DNA of 64,000 nucleotides from Franzmannia pantelleriensis (GCF_900102875.1 NZ_FNGH01000010.1:97626-161625), one strand, 5' to 3'; shown: positions 8,077-17,105, numbered from the stretch's first letter. Notes: generated by a model from the sequence alone, not told the origin. Translations and numbers: made by a program.

Positions 8077-9168
8077 ATGACCAACGCAATCGTCACTTTG
8101 AAGAGACAAAATTTTCTCGGCGCCACCGCACTGATTGTCACAGGTGCGATGTTAGGCGTTTCATCAATAACGACTGCTGTCGCGGCGGACTCTCAGCAGA
8201 ACCCTTTTACCCTGGTCTATGAAGGTGCAATCACCGAAAACGAGACAGGCCAGGTCAACATTCACCCGGTCACTTATCAACTGAACGGCTTGGACATTGC
8301 GGCCAATGTCTATACGCCGGCGAACTATGATCCCGAGCAGGAGTACCCCGCCATCGTCGTGGCACACCCCAACGGTGGAGTGAAAGAACAGGTTGCGGGC
8401 CTCTATGCCCAGCGTTTGGCAGAACAGGGCTACATCACGATTGCGATGGACGCGGCGTATCAGGGGGCGAGTGGCGGCGAACCGCGCAACGTCGATAAAC
8501 CTGTTTACCGTATCGAGGACATCCACGGTGCGGCTGACTTCATCACCCAGTATGAGGGCGTTGACCAAGCTCGGTTGGGTATCCTCGGCCTCTGTGGCGG
8601 TGGCGGATACACGCTGGCCGCAGCGCAGACCGACAAGCGTTTTCAGTCTGTCGCAACGCTCAGCATGTTCAACTCAGGGGCGGTACGTCGCAATGGCTAC
8701 CAGGACTCCCAGTTGGACACGATTCAGGAACGTTTGCAGCAGGCTTCGGATGCCCGAGCACAGGAAGCGGCCGGCGGCGAGGTGCTCTACTCTGGCGACG
8801 CTGATATGACCGATGAGGAGATCGCAGCGCTGCCGTTTGATTTGTATCGCCAAGGCTACGAGTACTACTGGCGGACACATGCGCACCCCAACTCGACCTT
8901 CAGGTATACCACCAGCAGCCTGCTCGACCTGATGCGCTGGGATGCCACTGATCAGATCGAACTGATCGACCAACCGCTGCTGATGATTGCAGGCAGTGAA
9001 GCTGACAGCCTTTACATGACCGAAGACGCGTTCGCCCAGGCCACTGGCACTGAGGACAAGGAACTGTTCCTCATCGACGACGCCACGCACATCGAAACCT
9101 ATTGGATGCCTGAGTATGTCGATACCGCAATGGGCAAGCTGAACGAGTTCTACGCTAGAACTCTTTAG
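8077..9168 (+). CDS. Exported dienelactone-hydrolase-like protein with cysteine elbow
   Basis: This 363-residue alpha/beta hydrolase has a Sec-type leader ending in TAVAADS at about residue 38. The nucleophile elbow reads GLCGGGG, with Cys in place of Ser, as in true dienelactone hydrolases. The oxyanion stretch is VVAHPNGG, and the acid and His lie in the last third (AGSEAD, DDATHIE). It is longer than cytoplasmic dienelactone hydrolases (about 235 residues) because of the leader and a lid segment around residues 215-270. The ATG at 8077 is preferred over one at 8065 because GGAGAG lies seven bases upstream. A lactone or thioester-type substrate is inferred from the Cys. Confidence 0.75.
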   Translation: MTNAIVTLKRQNFLGATALIVTGAMLGVSSITTAVAADSQQNPFTLVYEGAITENETGQVNIHPVTYQLNGLDIAANVYTPANYDPEQEYPAIVVAHPNGGVKEQVAGLYAQRLAEQGYITIAMDAAYQGASGGEPRNVDKPVYRIEDIHGAADFITQYEGVDQARLGILGLCGGGGYTLAAAQTDKRFQSVATLSMFNSGAVRRNGYQDSQLDTIQERLQQASDARAQEAAGGEVLYSGDADMTDEEIAALPFDLYRQGYEYYWRTHAHPNSTFRYTTSSLLDLMRWDATDQIELIDQPLLMIAGSEADSLYMTEDAFAQATGTEDKELFLIDDATHIETYWMPEYVDTAMGKLNEFYARTL

Positions 9169-9246
9169 CATGAACCCAGGTTCGAGCCCCTTCCTCAACG
9201 TTCGTAATTGAAAAAGCGCATTAACAGCCAAGCGAGGAGAGTAGCC

Positions 9247-10398
9247 ATGGATAGCAGTCGTCGTCAGTTACTAAAGGGATCGGTGGCGCTGGCTGCCGCA
9301 GGGATTGCGGCGGGCTTCAGCCCGTTGAGAGAGGGAGTACAGGCGAGCGTCGAAAGCGCCAGCAGCAGCGCCAATCAGACCAACGAGGCGATTGGGCGCC
9401 GCCGACTGGGATCGCTGGAGGTATCGAGTCTCGGGCTCGGCGTCCAGAACATGAGTCGCACTTATCAAACCACGATCCCGCACCGTCCTGAGATGATCGA
9501 TATCATTCGGACCGCTTTCGATCGTGGCGTTACTTTCTACGATACGGCCGAGGCCTACGGTCCTCACGAGGTAGAACGTATCTTGGGCGAAGGTGTCGCG
9601 CCGTTCCGAGATCAGGTCGTGATTGCATCCAAGTTCGGCTGGAACATCGATCTCGAAACTGGCGAGCGGCAACCAGGGCTCAATAGTCGCCCGGAACACA
9701 TCAAACTGGCTGTCGAGGGGATGCTCCAGCGCCTGCGCACGGATCGGATCGATCTCCTCTACCAGCACCGGGTCGACCCGGAGGTACCGATTGAAGATGT
9801 CGCTGGCGCCGTTCAGGACTTGATGGATGAAGGTAAGGTGCTGCATTGGGGGTTGTCTGAGATGGGCCTGGATACCCTGCGTCGCGCGCACGCCGCGCTG
9901 CCCGTTGCTGCCGTTCAGAACGAATATTCGATGCTGTGGCGCGGTCCTGAGGAGGAAGTCATCCCCCTGTGCGCGGAGCTGGGCATTGGGTTCGTGCCAT
10001 GGAGTCCGCTTGGGGTCCAATTTCTCACTGGGGCTATCGACGAAAACACGCGCTTCGCAGAGGGCGATATCAGAAAAATCGAGCCCCGATTCTCGCCAGA
10101 GAATCTGCCCCACAACATGGCGCTCGTCCAGCTCGTGAAGGACTGGGCCGAGCGCAAGGACGCGACGCTGGCCCAGATCGCGCTTTCGTGGCTCATGGCA
10201 CAGGCGCCCTGGATCGTGCCCATCCCCGGAACGACACAGATGGCGCACATGCTCCAGAACATTGGTGCGGAAGAGGTCAGTTTCAGCGCCGACGAGCTTC
10301 AAGAGTTGAATACGGCCCTCGACCAAATCACCATCCGCGGCGAGCGACTGCCGCCGGCGGTGCTCGCCTTTAGCGGGGTTGAAGCACCGCTGCCATGA
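9247..10398 (+). CDS. Tat-exported aldo/keto reductase
   Basis: This 383-residue aldo/keto reductase is preceded by a clear twin-arginine signal (MDSSRRQLLKGSVALAAAG). The catalytic tetrad can be read: Asp and Tyr in FYDTAEAYG, Lys in VVIASKFGW and His in LLYQHRVDPE. The NADP-binding C-terminal part includes PIPGTTQMAHM. The start at 9247 has GAGGAGAG just upstream. Tat export suits an enzyme that folds around its nucleotide cofactor before export, but free NADPH is not expected in the periplasm, so electron supply is a puzzle. The exported flavodoxin at 2736-3335 is one speculative partner. It lies in the middle of the exported-enzyme cluster. Confidence 0.85.
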   Translation: MDSSRRQLLKGSVALAAAGIAAGFSPLREGVQASVESASSSANQTNEAIGRRRLGSLEVSSLGLGVQNMSRTYQTTIPHRPEMIDIIRTAFDRGVTFYDTAEAYGPHEVERILGEGVAPFRDQVVIASKFGWNIDLETGERQPGLNSRPEHIKLAVEGMLQRLRTDRIDLLYQHRVDPEVPIEDVAGAVQDLMDEGKVLHWGLSEMGLDTLRRAHAALPVAAVQNEYSMLWRGPEEEVIPLCAELGIGFVPWSPLGVQFLTGAIDENTRFAEGDIRKIEPRFSPENLPHNMALVQLVKDWAERKDATLAQIALSWLMAQAPWIVPIPGTTQMAHMLQNIGAEEVSFSADELQELNTALDQITIRGERLPPAVLAFSGVEAPLP

Positions 10399-10566
10399 CG
10401 CTACGGCCACTCTGTAAGCGCATGGCTTCTGGCCTATCGGTTCAGGAGTCTGCGAGCGGCGGGCCATACCATGAATCCTGGTCGCCATGGTCACGACCAA
10501 ATGTTATGACCGCAACGCCACCGAATTACTCTGTGATACCCCTGTTAACGGACAAGGACACAGCCC

Positions 10567-11661
10567 ATGCGCTTACCTGACAACCCGACCACTAGACCTT
10601 TGAGCACGGCTATTGCGGCCATAATGCTAGCCAGCACGCTGGGCGTGGGTTCGGCTACCGCTCAACAACTGAACGATATTCGGCCTGCTGAAAGCCCACT
10701 GGTCCTCGAATCACGCGGCAGTTTCTTCGTTGGTGGTGAGCAGGTGGAAAGAACTGACGTTGAGATCGGCAGCCTGGGGCCGGACGATCAGATCACTATC
10801 AATCAGATGTATGTGGAATACATGGTTCCAGAGAGGGCAGCCAGCGTGCCGGTGGTGATGGTCCATGGCGCCACGCTCAGCGGAAAGACCTACGACACCA
10901 CTCCGGACGGTCGTATGGGATGGTTCGAATATTTCGTCCGCGAAGGCCATCCGGTTTACGTCGTTGATCAGATAGGTCGAGCGCGTTCGGGCTTCGACCA
11001 GTCCGTATTCAACAGGGTCCAGGCCGAGGAAGTTCCAGCCGACGAGCAACCCGAACTGCTCAGGCTTGGGGACCGTTTCGGTGCATGGACGAACTTTCGC
11101 TTTGGCCCTGAACCCGGCCAGCCGTTCCCTGATACGCAATTCCCGGTCGAGGCCGCAGCCGAATTGTCCAAGCAAAGCGTCCCCGACCTTCTCGGGACCT
11201 CCCGTGCAACCAATCCGAACTGGGAGGCATTGTCAGACCTGGCGTTGCAACTCGATGGCGCGGTGCTGCTGGTCCACTCCCAATCCGGCCCATATCCGTT
11301 GGAATCGGCCATCATCGACGCCACTGGCATTCGAGCCATCGTGATGGTGGAACCGGGTACCTGTAATGCAGAGGTCCACACTGATGACGAGATAGCCACC
11401 CTCGCGCAGACACCGATGTTCATCCTGTTTGGTGACCATCTTGCGGCTAACACACAGCTGCCGGGGCCAAGCTGGGAAGATCGCTTCAACGACTGCAAGG
11501 CATTCAAAGAGCGCATCGATGCCGCCCAGGGCGATGTCCGTTTGCTGGCCACAGCCGACACCGGCACGCGCGGCAACAGCCACATGATGATGATGGACGA
11601 GAACAACTTACAGATCGCCGATCTAATCCTGGCCTGGATCGACGAGAAAGTAGACCGTTGA
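10567..11661 (+). CDS. Exported alpha/beta hydrolase (copy 2)
   Basis: This 364-residue protein has a Sec leader (hydrophobic stretch AIAAIMLASTLGVGSATAQ). The hydrolase fold includes MVHGATLSGKTY and the elbow HSQSG, and the likely catalytic His lies in RGNSHMMMMD. It is a paralogue of the lipoprotein hydrolase at 6931-8007, sharing overall length, the HSQ elbow and the N-terminal RGSFFVGGE stretch, but it lacks a lipobox. The start is supported by AAGGA eight bases upstream. It is separated from the aldo/keto reductase by 168 bp, so it may have its own promoter. Two divergent copies suggest sequential or related substrates. Confidence 0.8.
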   Translation: MRLPDNPTTRPLSTAIAAIMLASTLGVGSATAQQLNDIRPAESPLVLESRGSFFVGGEQVERTDVEIGSLGPDDQITINQMYVEYMVPERAASVPVVMVHGATLSGKTYDTTPDGRMGWFEYFVREGHPVYVVDQIGRARSGFDQSVFNRVQAEEVPADEQPELLRLGDRFGAWTNFRFGPEPGQPFPDTQFPVEAAAELSKQSVPDLLGTSRATNPNWEALSDLALQLDGAVLLVHSQSGPYPLESAIIDATGIRAIVMVEPGTCNAEVHTDDEIATLAQTPMFILFGDHLAANTQLPGPSWEDRFNDCKAFKERIDAAQGDVRLLATADTGTRGNSHMMMMDENNLQIADLILAWIDEKVDR

Positions 11662-11850
11662 TTCAAGCGCTGTCGCTGTGGATCGCATGTCTTGATGGAA
11701 AGCTGCCGCTTTCTATCCAACTACACCTTGATAAGGTGGTTGTTCTTTTGGCCTGTTTGGGCAAGAGCATCGCTTTGGTATCGGCCTGGCACCGTTGTCG
11801 AATTAAGAGACTGCGACATGGGGTTTTGCTGTGATGGAGAAAGATGGTTG

Positions 11851-12978
11851 ATGAAGAAATGGTTACGCCGTACCGCTTTGGTACTGTTGGTTTTGGGTGC
11901 CGCCCTCGCAGCAGGTAGCTACGCCTATCTGCAACATCCTAAGTTCGGGGCGCTGCCCGAGGGCGAATCCCTGCGCGCCATTGAGGCATCACCGCACTAT
12001 GTCGACGGCGAGTTCCGCAACCTGATCGACACCCCGATGCGCACCGGCGAGAGCCGCGGCTTCGTGGGCAACGTCATGTCGATGTTGTTCGATCGAAATC
12101 CGCGCCTGGCTCCCGATATGGCCTTGCCGTCGGTACGGCGTGATCTCAAGGCGCTCGATCCGGAGGAGGACGTGGTAGTCTGGCTGGGACATTCGTCCTA
12201 CTTCGTGCAGGTAGCGGGGCATCGCATCCTGATCGACCCGGTTTTCTCCACAGAGGCTGCGCCGGCCCCATACCTCAATACCGCCTTTGCCGGTACAACT
12301 CCGTACACAGCTGACGACTTTCCGGAAATTGACTACCTGCTGATCACCCACGATCACTGGGACCATCTCGACTATCCCAGCATCGCCGCGCTGCGGGAGC
12401 GGGTGCGCCATGTGGTGACGGGGCTGGGCATGGGTGAATACTTCCGGCACTGGGACTATCCTGCTGAAAATATCTATGAGGCGGATTGGAATAGCGTGCT
12501 GGAGCTTGACCCCGACTTGCGCATTCACGTCCTGCCAGCGCGCCACTACTCCGGGCGCATGCTGACCCGAAACAAGACATTGTGGGTGGCCTTTGCTCTG
12601 GAAGCGCCTCAGCGCAACCTGTATTTCAGTGGAGACAGCGGTTACGGCCCGCATTTCCGTGAGATTGGCGAGCGCCTGGGTGGCTTCGACGTGGCCGCGC
12701 TGGACATGGGCCAGTACGACAGCCGCTGGGCCAACATCCACATGACTCCCGAGGAGGCCGCACAGGCAGCCCTCGACCTTGACACGCAGATCCTCCTCCC
12801 GGGTCATGCGGGTCGTTTCTCTATCGCAGCCCACGACTGGGACGAACCCTTCGAACGCATTGTAAAGGCCAGTGAAGATCAACCATATCGCCTAGTGGTG
12901 CCAATCATTGGCGAGGTGATACGACCAGATGACGAATTCCAGGAGTTCTCACGCTGGTGGGCCACAGATTCGGAATAG
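11851..12978 (+). CDS. Membrane-anchored MBL-fold hydrolase (UlaG/NAPE-PLD-like)
   Basis: This 375-residue protein begins with a positively charged N-terminus and one hydrophobic helix (RRTALVLLVLGAALAAGSY), likely an uncleaved anchor placing the enzyme in the periplasm. The metallo-beta-lactamase fold is shown by GHSSYFVQVAGHRILIDP, the metal motif THDHWDHLDY (HxHxDH), a second His in ARHYSGR, GDSGYG and a final GHAGRF. This pattern is typical of the NAPE-PLD/UlaG branch, which cleaves phosphodiesters or lactones. The ATG at 11851 has GGAGAAAG in front; the open frame continues upstream without such support. It is the last gene of the exported-enzyme cluster, followed by a strong terminator. 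Confidence 0.8.
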   Translation: MKKWLRRTALVLLVLGAALAAGSYAYLQHPKFGALPEGESLRAIEASPHYVDGEFRNLIDTPMRTGESRGFVGNVMSMLFDRNPRLAPDMALPSVRRDLKALDPEEDVVVWLGHSSYFVQVAGHRILIDPVFSTEAAPAPYLNTAFAGTTPYTADDFPEIDYLLITHDHWDHLDYPSIAALRERVRHVVTGLGMGEYFRHWDYPAENIYEADWNSVLELDPDLRIHVLPARHYSGRMLTRNKTLWVAFALEAPQRNLYFSGDSGYGPHFREIGERLGGFDVAALDMGQYDSRWANIHMTPEEAAQAALDLDTQILLPGHAGRFSIAAHDWDEPFERIVKASEDQPYRLVVPIIGEVIRPDDEFQEFSRWWATDSE

Positions 12979-13127
12979 CTGCCCAGTCATTATCGCGTGA
13001 GTGCTTCTACCACGGCCCGTGGAGTGGCCGGCACGCGGCAGCCGCAACGTGCAACCAGGCATTTCGAGGCGCTCATGATTTGCCGTTGCAATGCTGGGGC
13101 TCTAGGCAAAATAAAAAAATACCAACT

Positions 13128-13165
13128 AAACCGGTGCTGCCCGATGGGCAGCACCGGTTTTTGTC
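13128..13165. terminator. Strong bidirectional rho-independent terminator
   Basis: A 15-bp perfect stem (13128-13142 with 13146-13160) closes a three-base loop and contains GGTGCTGCCC. It is followed by T-rich sequence on the plus strand, and on the minus strand by an A/T tract at 13110-13127. It lies between two convergent genes, the MBL hydrolase and RadC, and would end transcription from both sides. It also marks a sharp change of gene content between the catabolic cluster and the mobile-element module. Confidence 0.85.
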
Positions 13166-13177
13166 GCAATATGGGCA

Positions 13178-13675
13178 CTATAGATCCCCCCGCTCCGCAA
13201 ACGAAACGCATCCCTCACTACCGACCACGATGTGATCGATGACCCGCACTTCGACCAGCCCCAGCGCGTCCTTGAGCCGCTGGGTGATGCGCCGGTCCGC
13301 ATCGCTGGGCTCTGGATCGCCGCTTGGGTGGTTGTGGGCCAAGATCACAGCCGCGGCGTTATTGGCCAGTGCCTGCTTGACCACCTCACGGGGGTAGACG
13401 CTGGCCGAGTCGATGGTGCCGCGGAACAACTCCTCGAAGCAGATGACGCGATGCTGGCTGTCGAGGAAGATGGCACTGAACACCTCATGCTCGTAGTCCT
13501 GCAGCAGAATCTGCAGGTACTCGAACGCTAGCGCCGGCTGGGTGATCTTGCGCCCCCTGGCCAGCCGTCGACGGGCGAAGGTCTGGGCGATGCTCAGCAG
13601 CTCTGCTTCGGTCACCGTGTCGGTGATGCGATAGGTACCGGCGGTCTCGCCGGCACTCAGCTTACGGTGATTCAT
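13178..13675 (-). CDS. radC: RadC-family JAB/MPN domain protein (mobile-element type)
   Basis: This 165-residue protein consists essentially of the RadC JAB1/MPN-like metalloprotease fold. The zinc signature is visible as [14 protein letters not shown], with a Glu in the earlier FEELFRGT region. It lacks the N-terminal helix-hairpin-helix part of chromosomal RadC (about 225 residues), which is typical of copies on plasmids and integrative elements. The start at 13675 places it 11 bp after the YqaJ gene; a longer open frame is non-coding in style. It closes the recombination operon. Despite the name, the biochemical role of RadC in repair is unproven. Confidence 0.85.
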   Translation of the reverse strand: MNHRKLSAGETAGTYRITDTVTEAELLSIAQTFARRRLARGRKITQPALAFEYLQILLQDYEHEVFSAIFLDSQHRVICFEELFRGTIDSASVYPREVVKQALANNAAAVILAHNHPSGDPEPSDADRRITQRLKDALGLVEVRVIDHIVVGSEGCVSFAERGDL

Positions 13676-13686
13676 AGGGTGTCTCC

Positions 13687-14298
13687 TCAGGCCGCCATCA
13701 CTTGCGCCATGCGGCGCTCCATTTCCTCGTAGAACGCCTCGACCCGCTCGGCGATGGTCTTGATCAGCGCCTCGTCCCGGTAGGCGCGCTTCACGAACAG
13801 CGGCATCCCCGGCCAGTAGCTGACGAAGTCGATCCATTCCCGCTCGCTGACCCACAGGCCTCCCTGGCATTGGGCCACGTGTTCCTGCGGCAGCTCACCG
13901 TCCAGCAGCAGCTCGATCTGGTACTTGGGCAGCTTGGTCTTGATCTCGGCCAGGCCGTGGCTGTCCACCAGGCAGTCCGGTGAATAGCCCACGCCGTGGT
14001 TGAGAATGATGCCGACCTCCTCGAGGCGAGGCAGGCCAGTGGCTTCCTGGTAAAGCTCCCGGGCCACCGGTTCCAGTTCGTGGCCACGCTGGGTATGGGC
14101 ATTGCCCTGGAAGGCATCCGAGGGCTCACCGGTGATACGCTCGCCGATCAGCTGGTGCATGTAGCTGATGGCGCCAGTACCGAAGCCTGCCGGCCCCTTG
14201 CCCTTGACCAGCAGGGTCTTCAGCTCGGACATGGTGACGATACCGAGGCGTGCGGCATGCCATTCGGGCGTGCCCTGTTCCAGTGTCAGGATCTGCAT
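13687..14298 (-). CDS. YqaJ-type phage recombination exonuclease
   Basis: This 203-residue nuclease of the lambda-exonuclease/YqaJ family processes double-strand ends for annealing-type recombination. Seen here are the opening [19 protein letters not shown], a conserved [13 protein letters not shown] helix, and the PD-(D/E)xK core with GYSPDCLV and the active-site pair in [10 protein letters not shown]. The start at 14298 is fixed by AAGGAGATCGTC upstream and by the start of homology. It lies directly after the ERF gene. An exonuclease next to a single-strand annealing protein is the classic two-component phage recombination system. Confidence 0.88.
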   Translation of the reverse strand: MQILTLEQGTPEWHAARLGIVTMSELKTLLVKGKGPAGFGTGAISYMHQLIGERITGEPSDAFQGNAHTQRGHELEPVARELYQEATGLPRLEEVGIILNHGVGYSPDCLVDSHGLAEIKTKLPKYQIELLLDGELPQEHVAQCQGGLWVSEREWIDFVSYWPGMPLFVKRAYRDEALIKTIAERVEAFYEEMERRMAQVMAA

Positions 14299-14354
14299 GA
14301 CGATCTCCTTGTGACATGACGGCATAGCGGCGAGGGGTAACCCTCGCCGATCGC

Positions 14355-15116
14355 TCAGTGACGTTGATGGTTGGGTAGGGCCCGCTTCTGCAGCGAGGCA
14401 CGCAGCTTGTCGAAGTCGCTGCGGGGGACCCGCTCGACCTCGCCGTACTTGCCAACGAGCCACTCCTGGGTAGTGATGGGACAGGCGGTGATCAGCTGCT
14501 TGAGTTGGCTGGCCTGGAAGGGCGTGACCACCTTCATTGGGGGCGCGGCGCCCTGACCGTTGTCGTCCTGGCCGCGGGTGGTGATGTTGAGCAGCGCACA
14601 CAGCACGTAGCGCTTGCCGTAGCTGGTGGATGAACCGAAGGCCTGCACGGCGTTCTTGTTGCCACTGACGTCCGCCGGCAGCAGCATGCTGGTCTCCTCG
14701 CGATGACCTCCCTGGTGCATCAGCACACCGGTGACCTGAATACCACGCTCCTGTGTCTGAATACGGAAGCTCACCGCAAAGCCGTGGCGCTGCATGATCG
14801 GGCGTACGGTGTCGACGATATCCTCCAACGTGGCGTAGGCGCCGTTGTTGCCCTGGCCACGCTCGGCGATGCTCGGCATCTCGGTCTGCATCGACGCCAT
14901 GGCAGCGCTGTAGGCCATCAGCGCCTGGCGGTCGAGGACACGCTCCTGCATCTGCAGCAGTCGCTCCATCTTGTCGATGTCGACCTCCGGGTTGAGAGCG
15001 GCACGCTCGATCACCTGGATGATCGCCGTGCTCTCCTGCAGCGGCGGGTCCGTCGACACCTGGCCGTTGTGCCCAGATGGCTTAGGAGAAGGCGTTGGTT
15101 GGGTAGTGGTTGCCAT
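14355..15116 (-). CDS. ERF-family single-strand annealing protein
   Basis: This 253-residue protein resembles the phage P22 Erf family. The core lies at about residues 40-180 and includes ALMAYSAAMASMQTEMPSI, YATLEDIVDTVRPIMQRHGF and a conserved FGSSTSYGKRYVLCALLNI block. The N-terminal 30 residues are Pro/Ser/Thr-rich, and the C-terminal part is likely a separate partner-binding domain. It is preceded by AAGGAGGTCAAC. It acts by coating and annealing ssDNA ends made by the neighbouring YqaJ-type exonuclease. Upstream is a small gene 10 bp away, so the set is one operon reading leftwards. Confidence 0.88.
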   Translation of the reverse strand: MATTTQPTPSPKPSGHNGQVSTDPPLQESTAIIQVIERAALNPEVDIDKMERLLQMQERVLDRQALMAYSAAMASMQTEMPSIAERGQGNNGAYATLEDIVDTVRPIMQRHGFAVSFRIQTQERGIQVTGVLMHQGGHREETSMLLPADVSGNKNAVQAFGSSTSYGKRYVLCALLNITTRGQDDNGQGAAPPMKVVTPFQASQLKQLITACPITTQEWLVGKYGEVERVPRSDFDKLRASLQKRALPNHQRH

Positions 15117-15126
15117 GTTGACCTCC

Positions 15127-15312
15127 TTATAGGTAGCGGTTGATGACCTCGTAGAGCTGTTCGGCCGGGACCGGCTCCAGTGACACGACCACGCGGTAGA
15201 TCCGGCCCTCGGCCAGCACGTGGGTATGGGTTTCACGTTCATTGGCCCCCAGCAGCTGGCGAGTCAGCTGGGTCAGGGCGCGGCAGATCTCGAATGACAA
15301 TCGCGATGACAT
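15127..15312 (-). CDS. Small hypothetical protein of the recombination operon
   Basis: This 61-residue protein begins at an ATG with GGAGGACTC in front, a convincing translation start. It has no recognisable motif, signal peptide or membrane helix; a central beta-rich stretch (HVLAEGRIYRVVVSLEPVP) is visible. It is placed between DUF932 and ERF genes with short gaps. Similar short genes occur in such modules and may modulate the recombinase or be a phage-like accessory. No function can be assigned. Confidence 0.6.
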   Translation of the reverse strand: MSSRLSFEICRALTQLTRQLLGANERETHTHVLAEGRIYRVVVSLEPVPAEQLYEVINRYL

Positions 15313-15390
15313 GAGTCCTCCAGAAACAGAAACGTCCGGCCTTGGTGGGGGCCGGGCGCTATGCCGTGATGTGTAGGGGAACGATATCGA

Positions 15391-16359
15391 TCAGGCGATC
15401 AGCGCCATGGCCGACGCCAGCGCCTTGTCCTTGAGGCTCGCTCCCTGGCCGAACCAGGCGGAATCCATGCGGTAGTCGTTGCTTCGGGCGCGCTTCTCGT
15501 GGTCGACGTACTCGGTGATGGCGTTGAGCAGGCCCCAGGCGGTGCCCTGGGCCGTGCAGAGCTGCGAGCCCCGCCCTTCGCCCTGGTAGAGCTTCTGGAC
15601 GCGGTTGAGCGCCCGGACGTTGGGCAGCTTGGAAGGATCGTCCAGCGGCGCCTCGGCGTTGCAGATCACCGACTGGAAATAGGTCTTGATCTCGTCCTGG
15701 CTGACCTTGCGTTCGGCCAGGGTCTTCATTCGATACATGAAGTCGTCCCATTGGGCGACTGAGATGCCCAGCTGTTGCTTGACCAGCTGCGGGCGAAACT
15801 CGGTGCTGTGCGGCACCTTCACGCCTTGGCTCATGCCATCCACGGCGATGGTCAGAGTGTTGTTGCAGACGACTCGGACTGACGTGGGTGTGGCGACGGT
15901 GGCCAGTGAGCCATCACAGGACGTGGCCAACAGCAGATAGGCGTTGACCTGGTCCTGACCCTTAAGCGCCGTGCCCAGTCCGCTACGGGCCAGCGCCCAG
16001 AACTTTCTACCGCCCTTGAGCACCCCAGCGGTTTCCAGCTCATAGCCAGCGTACTCGGTCAGATCCCGGTAGAACTCCAGCACCTCTTCCGGCTGTACCA
16101 CCTTATAGCGCTGGGAGACCACCGACAGCGGGGCCTTGGTGTCGGAGCGGTAGAGCACCTTCTGCTCAGGGAAAGAGTGGATGCTGCCCAGGTGCCCAGC
16201 GCCGTTGGTGATGAAGCGCACCGGGGATGCCTCGATGTGCCAGTCCATACCGGCTTGTTGCCGCCAGATCTCCAGCGGTTGATGACGCGACAGCTGCTGC
16301 CCCAGGCCGTGCCAGGGGGTGTCGCCGACGTAAGCCATTTGCTCGATCAGATGTGCCAT
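15391..16359 (-). CDS. DUF932 phage/plasmid-like protein
   Basis: This 322-residue protein matches the DUF932 family (also described as phage/plasmid-like protein). Recognisable parts are the N-terminal TPWHGLGQQL, the VSQRYKVVQPEEVLEFYRDL stretch and the conserved DQVNAYLLLATSCDGSLA block, followed by SVRVVCNNTL. These proteins are common on conjugative plasmids and integrative elements next to recombination genes; their biochemistry is not established. The start at 16359 precedes the conserved N-terminus, and an in-frame upstream extension has no coding character. It is the first gene of the leftward recombination operon. Confidence 0.85.
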   Translation of the reverse strand: MAHLIEQMAYVGDTPWHGLGQQLSRHQPLEIWRQQAGMDWHIEASPVRFITNGAGHLGSIHSFPEQKVLYRSDTKAPLSVVSQRYKVVQPEEVLEFYRDLTEYAGYELETAGVLKGGRKFWALARSGLGTALKGQDQVNAYLLLATSCDGSLATVATPTSVRVVCNNTLTIAVDGMSQGVKVPHSTEFRPQLVKQQLGISVAQWDDFMYRMKTLAERKVSQDEIKTYFQSVICNAEAPLDDPSKLPNVRALNRVQKLYQGEGRGSQLCTAQGTAWGLLNAITEYVDHEKRARSNDYRMDSAWFGQGASLKDKALASAMALIA

Positions 16360-16465
16360 GGGTATAGCTCCTTGAAACGTTGTGATCACGGCATAGCAGC
16401 CCGCCACCCGAGGGCAGCGGGCCATGCGCGCGCGAGTTGAGGGAAAACAGGGATGAGCGTAGGGA

Positions 16466-16798
16466 TCAGTCCGCCACGGGGCGGAAACTGTGACCGCAAT
16501 CGCCGCACTGATGGTTGTCGAGTACCTTGTCGTCAAGCTGTGCGCCGAGACGTGCGCCGGTGACGCCGCCAGCGGCACAGCCAATCAGGCCGCCCAGCAC
16601 GGCGCCGGTGATGCTACCGACACTGATACCGACAGGACCGGCCATTGCCCCCATGATGGCGCCGGTCTTGGCACCACTGAGGGCTCCAGCCGACCCTGAA
16701 GCCATTCCGGCGGCAGCGCCGGTAACCCCGCACACCTTGCGGCCGTGGTGTCGGGACATGACGTGATGTGAGCCACAGCTTGGGCAGCTTGTGGGCAT
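16466..16798 (-). CDS. Small zinc-ribbon protein with glycine-zipper membrane segment
   Basis: This 110-residue protein has an N-terminal CPSCGSHHV pair and a C-terminal CGDCGHSF pair that together could form one zinc ribbon. The two halves are separated by a long Gly/Ala-rich hydrophobic region (about residues 22-85) with repeated GAxxG patterns, a glycine zipper likely to form a membrane hairpin. The ATG at 16798 is preceded by GGAGGTACTGCC. It has about 105 bp between its stop and the DUF932 start, on the same strand. The function is not known; similar small zipper proteins accompany integrative elements. Confidence 0.7.
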   Translation of the reverse strand: MPTSCPSCGSHHVMSRHHGRKVCGVTGAAAGMASGSAGALSGAKTGAIMGAMAGPVGISVGSITGAVLGGLIGCAAGGVTGARLGAQLDDKVLDNHQCGDCGHSFRPVAD

Positions 16799-17105
16799 GG
16801 CAGTACCTCCATGATGAACGCTGAGAACCCAGTCGTCTGGGGCTTCATCGTGGTAGTACAGGGCTGAGATTTTTTTGAATCGAATCGGTGAGCAGGTAGC
16901 TGGCAACCCAGTGGTCTGCCTTGTCTACGACAGTAACTTTTTCAATGACTTACTCGGAAAACGCCTGGCATTCACTGGGCATTGGCTCTTCAGCCCCCGG
17001 TATGCTCCCCTCTGGGCGTGCTAGGCCATTTGGCTTTGTATGTTATTAGATATAACCATGGGTTCTATAGGGGGGGGGTATTCAATAGCTCTAAAGACAA
17101 TGGGC

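Noticed and set aside
12979..13180. A possible left attachment site of the island near the terminator.
   Set aside because: No stretch resembling the tRNA-Ile 3' end is present there; the palindrome is a standard terminator.
13178..13870. An extended RadC start giving 230 residues.
   Set aside because: The extra N-terminus is the YqaJ gene in another frame; RadC homology begins after the ATG at 13675.
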